Position numbers and translations under genes: made by a program. A DNA stretch of 64,000 nucleotides, taken from positions 248,001 to 312,000 of the forward strand of contig NZ_VSLZ01000003.1 of assembly GCF_010747475.1 (NCBI RefSeq). Direction: 5' to 3'. How positions within the stretch are numbered: position 1 is the stretch's first letter; each line of letters begins with the position of its first letter. This stretch comes from Halorussus sp. MSC15.2 (GTDB lineage: Archaea > Halobacteriota > Halobacteria > Halobacteriales > Haladaptataceae). Below, piece by piece: positions 58,405-64,000 of the stretch. The notes beneath the pieces were generated by a model. The model had not been told where the DNA came from, searched no databases, and was given only the letters and a program-made list of their open reading frames with translations.

Positions 58405-58452
58405 CGCCCGGCGACGGTCGATTGAATCCCCTCGGAGAGCGTTCCCGAAGCG

Positions 58453-58458
58453 TTTAAC
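58453..58458 (+). promoter_or_regulatory. TATA box of the HAH_0734-type gene
   Basis: TTTAAC lies 25-30 bases before ATG 58483. Confidence 0.5.
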
Positions 58459-58482
58459 CCCGCGCCTTCCGAATCGCCGCGC

Positions 58483-58752
58483 ATGAAGCGACTCATCATC
58501 CACGGGGACCCCGGCATCCGGAAGAACGCCGTCATCAACTACGACGGCGACGAGCGCGTCTGCCTCGCCATCAGTCGGCAGGGCGACTGGCACGGTCCCG
58601 ACGAACCCCAGTTGTGGTGTACCATCGGCACCGAGGACGAGCGCGAGGACTTCGAGAAGCGCAACTACGTCCCCCACTGGCTGGAGACCGAGTCCGTCGA
58701 CGCCGAGGACGTCGATATCGTGAAGCGCGCGGAGGACATCGCAGTCTCGTAA
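58483..58752 (+). CDS. HAH_0734-type small haloarchaeal protein
   Basis: The 89-residue acidic protein (MKRLIIHGDPGIRKNAVINY start) belongs, as far as I recognise it, to a conserved small haloarchaeal family named after HAH_0734. Predicted beta strands (RVCLAISRQGDWHG, QLWCTIGTEDE) lead to a C-terminal acidic helix (DAEDVDIVKRAEDIAVS). The first strand looks like the start of a P-loop but no Walker motif is present. Function is unknown. A T-rich stretch (CGGTTTTTC, 58780-58788) after its end may help termination. Confidence 0.75.
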   Translation: MKRLIIHGDPGIRKNAVINYDGDERVCLAISRQGDWHGPDEPQLWCTIGTEDEREDFEKRNYVPHWLETESVDAEDVDIVKRAEDIAVS

Positions 58753-58931
58753 CACCGCAGTTTCGTCACGAGCGCCGCTTCGGTTTTTCACGTGGTTCGA
58801 GTCGGGCCGGTCGGTAGTTCGAGTAGGGCAGTCGAAACAGGTCGAGACGGTCCGCAGAACCGACGACGCTACTTCTCTTCGAACTGCCCAGAACTGCCAC
58901 CGTAGCGCCACGGCACTACGACAGCCACGAA

Positions 58932-59693
58932 CTACGCCAGTACCTCCGCGGAGTTGTCGCGGGGCCGGTAGTCCAGTTTCCGCATCGTCTCTGTCAGCGA
59001 GAGATAGCGGTCGTCGTTCCGGGAGACGGCGTGGGCGGTCACTGACGACTCGGGGAGGTCGGCGCCCACCGCGGACTTGACGGCCTCTCGACAGTCGGTG
59101 TGACTCAGCCACATCGCTCGGGCGAAACGGGCGCGCGCTTCGTCGTCCCCGTCTTGGGTCTCCCGGAGTTGGTCCTCGTCCATCAGCCACCCGATGCGGA
59201 GGTTGACCACCTCGATGCCGTGGCGGTCGGCGTAGAACTCGCCGAGCGCCTCGGCCGCCACCTTGCTCACGCCGTAGTAGGAGTCGGGGCGGGTGGGGTC
59301 GTCGGGTCGGACGGCGCGAGCGTCCTCGCGCATCGACTCGGGTTCGGCGGGGTCTTCGACGTTGTGCATCTGGACCGCGTGGTTCGACGACGCGAAGACT
59401 ACCCTGTCGAGGTCGTTCTCGCGGGCGGCCTCGTAGGCGTTGTAGGTGCCGCCGACGTTGGGTTCGAAGACGCCCTCCCAGTCAGCGTCGGGCGAGGGGT
59501 TGCCCGCGAGGTGGACCAACACGTCCTGTCCGGAGAGCGCGTCGGCGAACGCCTCGGCGTCGGTCACGTCGAGCGTCGGACCCTCCAAGTCCTCGTGTTC
59601 GCGGTGCGTGACGGGCGTCACGTCGTGGCCGCAGAGCGCCAACAGCGCCTGTCGGCCTACCTTGCCCGCCGCACCTGTGATTGCCACGTTCAC
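58932..59693 (-). CDS. Extended SDR, Azf/uronate dehydrogenase-like
   Basis: The 253-residue NAD-dependent oxidoreductase has the Rossmann motif TGAAGKVG (6-13), LVHLAGNPSP, FASSNHAVQ and the catalytic YYGVSK (Tyr/Lys pair). It resembles the archaeal NAD-dependent glucose-6-phosphate dehydrogenase Azf and uronate dehydrogenases (NLRIGWL, AMWLSHTDC and the end DYRPRDNSAE), but with insertions, so it is probably a relative with another sugar substrate. It precedes the MFS gene on the other side of a 58-base spacer, same strand. Confidence 0.8.
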   Translation of the reverse strand: MNVAITGAAGKVGRQALLALCGHDVTPVTHREHEDLEGPTLDVTDAEAFADALSGQDVLVHLAGNPSPDADWEGVFEPNVGGTYNAYEAARENDLDRVVFASSNHAVQMHNVEDPAEPESMREDARAVRPDDPTRPDSYYGVSKVAAEALGEFYADRHGIEVVNLRIGWLMDEDQLRETQDGDDEARARFARAMWLSHTDCREAVKSAVGADLPESSVTAHAVSRNDDRYLSLTETMRKLDYRPRDNSAEVLA

Positions 59694-59751
59694 GGCGGGG
59701 GTACCACGACCTACCGGAAATACGTGGTCGCCGACCGGCCGAGGAGAGGCG

Positions 59752-61047
59752 TCAATCGTCGGCCGCCGCGGCCACGTGGTCGGGCGCGGGTTCCATCGTG
59801 AACAGCCACGCGAACACGACCGACGAAACCACGATGAACCCCGCGGCGGTCCAGAAGGCGACGAGGACCGAGGTGGCGTCCCAGATAGCCCCCACGAGGA
59901 CCGGGCCGCCGACCTGCCCGACCTTCCACGCGATGGACCGGAGCGAGAGGCTCGACCCCACCGCGTCGAAGTGCTCGCCCTCCTCGACGAACAGCGCCAT
60001 GCTCGCGGGGAGTCGGAGGCTGTCGGCCACCCCGAGGACCGCGTAGGCGGTGAACAGGACGAAGAACGCGCCGGGGAGCGCCAGCGACTCGCCGAGGGCG
60101 GCGAGGGTCACGCCGGGGACGTACCCCTCGGCGAACCCCGCGAGCGGGATGAGCGCGGTGCCGACCGCGTAGGTCAGCGCGCCCGCGAGGATGAACCGGT
60201 ACTTCTCGCCGAAGCGGTCGGTCAGGTCGCCGACCTTCCCCTGCGTGAGCGACTTGGTGAGTTTACCCCCGGCCATGATGCCGCCGATGACGAGGGCGTT
60301 GATGCCGAACTCGGTCCGGGCGTAAATTGGCAGGAAGATGATGACCGCCATCTTCCCCACGCTGAACGACCCCCGGAAGAACACGAGGGCCTTGATGGCC
60401 CGGCGTCCCATCAGGTCCGCGAGGGTCTCGTAGCCGGAGGCCTCCTCGGGGTCGGCGCGGCCGCCGGGGTTGTCCCGGAGGAACGCGAACACCGAGAGGA
60501 ACGCCCCGATGGTGATGACCGACAGGACCGCGTAGGTGACCTCGAAGTCGTAGAGGAACAGTAGGAGACCGCCGAACACGTCGCCCAACAGACTGGAGAA
60601 CGCTCCGACCTGATTGTACGTCCCTATCCAGAGTCCCCTCGACTCGTCGGGGCTGATTTCGCCGACGACGGTGGTACCCGTCAGCCAGAGAATGCTCGCT
60701 GAGAAGCCCTGCACGACCCGGAGCAGGATGACGTGTTCGACGCTGGAGACGAACGCGAACCCGACGAACACGGCGACGTTGAGCGCGAGACCCGCGAGCA
60801 GGAACCGCTTGGAGTCGCGCAGGTCCACGTACCGACCGAGCGGCAGGACGATGAACAACTGTACCGCGGCGAACGCGGTCCCGAACAGTCCCTCGACGGT
60901 GCCGGAGGTGTCGAACATGTCGGCGTACAGCGCCAGCGCGATGAGAATCGTCGAGTACGCCTGACTCCGGGCGAACGCGGTGCTGGCGAGCGCCACGAAC
61001 TCTCGGTTCCGGAAGAGGCGGAGTGACCCGCCGCTCGACTCGGCCAC
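59752..61047 (-). CDS. MFS transporter
   Basis: The 431-residue protein has 12 hydrophobic segments in two halves. The MFS loop motifs are GRYVDLRDSKRFLL (between TM2 and TM3) and GDLTDRFGEKYRF (the equivalent in the second half). The GTG start (61047) follows a TAATAAAT box (61078-61085). An upstream SDR-type partner suggests a metabolite, but transport direction and substrate are unknown. Confidence 0.88.
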   Translation of the reverse strand: MAESSGGSLRLFRNREFVALASTAFARSQAYSTILIALALYADMFDTSGTVEGLFGTAFAAVQLFIVLPLGRYVDLRDSKRFLLAGLALNVAVFVGFAFVSSVEHVILLRVVQGFSASILWLTGTTVVGEISPDESRGLWIGTYNQVGAFSSLLGDVFGGLLLFLYDFEVTYAVLSVITIGAFLSVFAFLRDNPGGRADPEEASGYETLADLMGRRAIKALVFFRGSFSVGKMAVIIFLPIYARTEFGINALVIGGIMAGGKLTKSLTQGKVGDLTDRFGEKYRFILAGALTYAVGTALIPLAGFAEGYVPGVTLAALGESLALPGAFFVLFTAYAVLGVADSLRLPASMALFVEEGEHFDAVGSSLSLRSIAWKVGQVGGPVLVGAIWDATSVLVAFWTAAGFIVVSSVVFAWLFTMEPAPDHVAAAADD

Positions 61048-61077
61048 TGTTACGAATCGAAATAGCAGATGTGCCGG

Positions 61078-61085
61078 TAATAAAT
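61078..61085 (-). promoter_or_regulatory. TATA box of the MFS gene
   Basis: ATTTATTA on the minus strand lies 31-38 bases before the GTG at 61047. Confidence 0.45.
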
Positions 61086-61282
61086 CCACGGCTCCCGGAA
61101 AGGGAGGAAGCGCCGACGGGGCGGTAGCAGCCACGTAACCACCGGACGGCGGGAGATTCGTCCGGGACCGATAGCCTTCGGTGCGACCGCCGCCGTCGAA
61201 TCACGCCGAGACGGAGTCGGTTACCACCGAGGCGGAGATGCAACTGTTCTCGTCGCGCGAGACGGAAAACGGGTGGACGGTC

Positions 61283-61696
61283 TCAGTCTTCGAGCGCGTC
61301 CGCGATGCGCTGGAGCTGTCGGGTCGTGTCGCGGACTTCGTCGCGGAGCTGTCGGACCTCGCGGACGAGTTCCTCGCTACCGACGGACTCGCTCTCGCCG
61401 GGTCGGCCGCCGGGGCCGCCGCCCATCGCACCGCCGGGACCGCCACCGCCGCCCATCATGCCGCCCATCATCTGCGCGAAGGGGTTGCCGCCGCCCATGC
61501 CGCCGGGGCCGCCACCGCCGCCCATCATCTCTTCCATTCGCTCGCGTCGGTCGCCCTCTTCGCCCTCGCCGTCGCCCTCCTCGGCGCGCTTCTCTCGAAT
61601 CTCCTCGACGCGCTCGCGGAAGGATTTCTCCTCGCCCTCGCCGCCCTGAGATTCAGTTTCGTCCGGTGCGTTGTCGTTGGAGTCGTCGTCTGCCAT
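61283..61696 (-). CDS. Gly/Met-rich low-complexity protein
   Basis: The 137-residue protein has three parts: an acidic helix-rich start (KSFRERVEEIREKRAEEG), a centre of Gly, Met and Pro runs (two blocks like MMGGGGGPGG, about residues 58-105), and a C-terminal coiled coil (ELVREVRQLRDEVRDTTRQLQRIADAL). The ATG at 61696 begins MADDDSNDN. The middle may be a flexible phase-separating spacer. No function is known. It sits downstream of spt5 with 228 bases between. Confidence 0.7.
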   Translation of the reverse strand: MADDDSNDNAPDETESQGGEGEEKSFRERVEEIREKRAEEGDGEGEEGDRRERMEEMMGGGGGPGGMGGGNPFAQMMGGMMGGGGGPGGAMGGGPGGRPGESESVGSEELVREVRQLRDEVRDTTRQLQRIADALED

Positions 61697-61924
61697 GCGT
61701 CGGGCTTCGGGGTGGAAGTGGAAAAGCGTGGTGTCTCGGCGGAGGCGGAACCGGTCGGCCGTCGCGGGATTCGGTGACACTGTAGCGCGCTGCCGGAGTC
61801 CACGCATTCAGAACCGGACGCTCGACAATCGGAGGCTGTCAGAACGATAGCAAAGTACTGCGGTCGTAACGATTCCGCTCTTCGGAGTCCGCTCACGGCT
61901 CCGCCGTTCGCGTGGTCTGAGGGA

Positions 61925-62362
61925 CTACCGTTCCTCGCTATCCAGCACCCGAATCTGGTCCCCGCGGACCGTCACCGGAATCGGGACCGTCGCCTCGTAG
62001 AGTTCGACCGTCACTTGGTCCTTCCCTTCGTCGATGCGCTGGACCTGCGCCTTCTCGCCCTTGAACGGACCGGCGATGAGTTCCACGATGTCGCCCTCCG
62101 CGATGCCCTCGACGTCCGGCGTCGGCGAGAGGAAGTGTTCGACCTCGGAGATGTCGCTCGCGCCGGGCACCATGCTCCGGGCGTGCGGAATCTCTTCGAG
62201 AACGCGGCTGATGACCGCGTCGTCGTCGGCTTCCACCATCACGTAGCTCGTCAGCGAGTCGGGCGCGAGCGCGGCGTGAATCTCCGGCTCTTCCCGGTTG
62301 ATAATCATGTCTGCGACGGTGCGTTCCTGACTCGCGGTCGTCTTGACTGCGTACATTGGCAT
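61925..62362 (-). CDS. spt5: Transcription elongation factor Spt5
   Basis: Spt5 clamps RNA polymerase on DNA and raises processivity. The 145-residue protein has the NGN domain (MYAVKTTASQERTVADMI, LTSYVMVEADDDA, IPHARSMVPG; about 1-85) and a KOW domain (EGDIVELIAGPFKGEKAQVQR, about 90-110). The operon with secE (10 bases apart) is an ancient archaeal/bacterial arrangement (secE-nusG). Confidence 0.96.
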   Translation of the reverse strand: MPMYAVKTTASQERTVADMIINREEPEIHAALAPDSLTSYVMVEADDDAVISRVLEEIPHARSMVPGASDISEVEHFLSPTPDVEGIAEGDIVELIAGPFKGEKAQVQRIDEGKDQVTVELYEATVPIPVTVRGDQIRVLDSEER

Positions 62363-62372
62363 TCTGAATCAC

Positions 62373-62540
62373 CTACGCTGGGAGGAAACTCATGACGGCG
62401 AAGATGATAAAGCCGAGCAGTCCCACGAGGATGATTCCGGCACCGGCGATTTTCGAGATTTTCGAGAACTCCTCCCACGAGGGCGTGCTGGCGAGTTTCA
62501 GCACCCGCACGTACGACGAGAGGTCGAGTTTGACGTCCAT
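62373..62540 (-). CDS. secE: Preprotein translocase subunit SecE (Sec61 gamma)
   Basis: SecE clamps the SecY channel. The 55-residue protein has an amphipathic helix (SYVRVLKLASTPSWEEFSKI) and one membrane helix (AGAGIILVGLLGFIIFAVM). It starts with ATG 62540 and ends TAG at 62373. It lies upstream of spt5 in the same transcript and is too small to be found by length alone. Confidence 0.95.
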   Translation of the reverse strand: MDVKLDLSSYVRVLKLASTPSWEEFSKISKIAGAGIILVGLLGFIIFAVMSFLPA

Positions 62541-62830
62541 GTTACCGGGGGTTAGAGACCGTCCTTTTTCTATCTATTGCTATCGGGTCGGTCGTTCGTT
62601 TCCAGACACGTTCCTCTGTGTCCGCTACGAAACGACGCTCGCACAGAAGTCATTCGAGAATGCGGTGAAGGCGGTCGGCGCGGCAGTCTTCGGTCGGCCC
62701 GCGTCCGAACGGGCGTCCTCGAAAGGTAGACGACTCAGTGCGTTACTCCCCGAGAATCAGAGCGAGAGGGGAACGGGGCAGGGCGACACCCGATAGCTCC
62801 CAAACCTGCGCTCGACGGGGGCGGACGCGA
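62541..62830. other. Spacer between ftsZ1 and secE
   Basis: 290 bases without a gene. Near 62564-62576 an A/T-rich stretch (minus TAGATAGAAAAAGG) lies 24-36 bases upstream of secE and is the likely promoter. The remainder shows no clear structure. Confidence 0.4.
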
Positions 62831-63976
62831 CTACTCCACGTAGTCGATGTCTTGGAGTCGCTTGTTGGCCTTGGCCTGCTGGGCCTCGTTGCGGCCGTAA
62901 ATCTGGGGCGACTCGACGCCGGTGACGACTATCATCGTGCGCATCTCGCCGTCGAGTTCCTCGTCGATAGAGGTCCCCCAGATGATGCGGGCGTCGGGGT
63001 CGATGCGGTCATATATCTCCTCGACGACGCCCTCGGCTTCCTCGATGGACATGTCGTTGCCGCCGGTGACGTTGACCAGCGCGGAGTTCGCGCCCGAGAT
63101 GTCCACGTCGAGCAGCGGCGACCGCATCGCGGACTTCACGGAGTCCTGTGCCTTGGAGTCCGAGTCGCTCTCGCCGAGTCCAATCATCGCCACGCCGCCC
63201 TTCTCCATGACGGTGCGAACGTCGGCGAAGTCGAGGTTGACGAGACCGGGTTTGGTGATGAGTTCCGTGATGCCCTTGACCGAGCGCATCAGCACCTCGT
63301 CGGCGACCTTGAACGCCTGCCGGACGGGGAGTTTGCCCACGGAGTCGAGCAGGCGGTCGTTCGGCACGACGATGACCGTGTCGGACACGTCGCGCAGACG
63401 CTCCAGTCCGGCCTCGGCGTTGGTCCGTCGGACCTCGCCCTCGGCCGTGAACGGCGTCGTGACGATGGAGATTGTCAGCGCGCCCGACTCGCGGGCGGCC
63501 TTGGCGACCACGGGAGCCGAACCGGTCCCCGTCCCGCCGCCGAGTCCGGCGGTGACGAACACCATGTCGGACCCCTGAATCGCGTCGTATATCTCCTCTT
63601 GACTCTCGAGGGCGGCTTCCTCGCCGACCTGCGGAAGCGAGCCAGCGCCGCGACCTTGGGTCTTCTGCTCGCCCATGAGAATCTTGGTGTCGGCTTCGAT
63701 TTCCACGAGGTGCTGTACGTCGGTGTTGGCCGCCACGAGTTTCGCGCCGTGGATGCCTTCCTCGGCCATTCGATTGACCGTGTTGCCACCGGCTCCGCCG
63801 CAACCGACCACGGTGATGTCGGTCTGGAGGTCCTGTAGAACGTCCTTGAGTTCCTCGTCGGTCATCGTCCCCGAGGCGTTGGCGGCGTTCGCCTTGGACC
63901 CAGCCCCCGAACTGGGCTGTTGGGAGTCCTGTCCCCCCTCGGCTTCCTCGATGGCGTCTTCGACTAGCGAGTCCAT
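62831..63976 (-). CDS. ftsZ1: Cell division protein FtsZ1
   Basis: FtsZ1 is a tubulin-family GTPase that builds the division ring scaffold. The 381-residue protein has a Ser/Ala-rich N-terminal extension (about 15-37), the nucleotide loops [15 protein letters not shown] and GLGGGTGTG (G146 to G152), the T7 loop [13 protein letters not shown] and a conserved C-terminal end. The start ATG 63976 is 24 bases from the window edge. secE and spt5 follow downstream. Haloarchaea hold FtsZ1 and FtsZ2; the N-terminal pattern ([13 protein letters not shown]) is that of FtsZ1. Confidence 0.96.
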   Translation of the reverse strand: MDSLVEDAIEEAEGGQDSQQPSSGAGSKANAANASGTMTDEELKDVLQDLQTDITVVGCGGAGGNTVNRMAEEGIHGAKLVAANTDVQHLVEIEADTKILMGEQKTQGRGAGSLPQVGEEAALESQEEIYDAIQGSDMVFVTAGLGGGTGTGSAPVVAKAARESGALTISIVTTPFTAEGEVRRTNAEAGLERLRDVSDTVIVVPNDRLLDSVGKLPVRQAFKVADEVLMRSVKGITELITKPGLVNLDFADVRTVMEKGGVAMIGLGESDSDSKAQDSVKSAMRSPLLDVDISGANSALVNVTGGNDMSIEEAEGVVEEIYDRIDPDARIIWGTSIDEELDGEMRTMIVVTGVESPQIYGRNEAQQAKANKRLQDIDYVE

Positions 63977-64000
63977 GCTGAAGTTGGCTTGAGAACGGAG

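Noticed and set aside
1-64000. CRISPR array, rRNA operon or prophage
   Set aside because: No regularly spaced direct repeats, no rRNA-like conserved sequence and no phage structural genes were found.

Overview
The window is a high-GC, acidic-proteome chromosomal segment of a halophilic archaeon (class Halobacteria). The evidence is the set of archaeal information-processing genes (TFB, TFS, Spt5, SecE, NAC, aIF2-alpha, S27e, L44e, Nop10), the archaeal tubulins CetZ and FtsZ1, Tat-type secretion signals, haloarchaeal gene fusions (FolC-FolP, PurN-PurH), and TATA-like boxes placed about 25-30 bases before start codons, as expected for leaderless transcripts. I cannot name the genus from the sequence alone. 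No rRNA, tRNA, CRISPR array or complete insertion sequence was recognised.

Layout. 1-8.4 kb: RNase HI pair, a TFB, a CetZ tubulin (frameshifted here), then a DUF7310/DUF7311-type pair followed by a type II/IV secretion ATPase and its TadC-like membrane partner. 8.5-20.5 kb: NreA, small membrane and stress-type proteins, an M20 amidohydrolase, an NhaC antiporter, a DoxX-like protein, a NUDIX hydrolase, an ABC-2 exporter pair and an S9 peptidase. 20.6-29 kb: remains of a secreted FG-GAP-type protein, a winged-helix membrane protein, a glycosyltransferase (frameshifted), FolCP, a lipoprotein, a SHOCT protein and two unknown proteins sharing a CxxxPxxPxC motif. 29.4-39.2 kb: PurNH, PurB and a compact succinylase-type lysine operon dapA-dapB-dapD-lysA-dapF-dapE with start/stop overlaps between nearly all genes. 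39.4-42 kb: a less GC-rich island with an ABC exporter divergent from a Tat-exported precursor ending in a 12-cysteine peptide, a likely halocin (archaeocin) locus. 42-53 kb: two near-twin metallophosphoesterases in opposite orientation flanking an oxidoreductase, TFS, a formyltransferase-like protein, TrmI, NAC, a PUA protein and a NYN nuclease; then a PIN protein, a regulator, a TrkA-C protein and a J-domain protein. 53-64 kb: a second winged-helix membrane protein, PAC2, the nop10-aIF2alpha-S27e-L44e translation operon, small zinc proteins, a Tat-exported hydrolase, an SDR, an MFS transporter, then spt5-secE-ftsZ1.

Genes that act together: dapA to dapE carry aspartate semialdehyde to lysine; purNH and purB are both purine biosynthesis; rps27e, rpl44e, aIF2alpha and nop10 form a ribosome/initiation/rRNA modification operon; spt5, secE and ftsZ1 form the classic archaeal neighbourhood; the secretion ATPase and TadC form one type IV pilus-like machine core without a pilin nearby.

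Sequence quality. Four otherwise intact genes (cetZ, a GT4 glycosyltransferase, a small two-TM protein and the ribosomal protein gene rpl44e) each carry one single-base indel, two of them in G runs. The rpl44e case, in a gene that should be essential, suggests consensus errors rather than true decay, so frameshift-based claims should be read with that in mind. The most interesting leads are the cysteine-rich halocin-like locus (39.4-42.0 kb) and the CxxxPxxPxC protein pair (27.8-29.0 kb).
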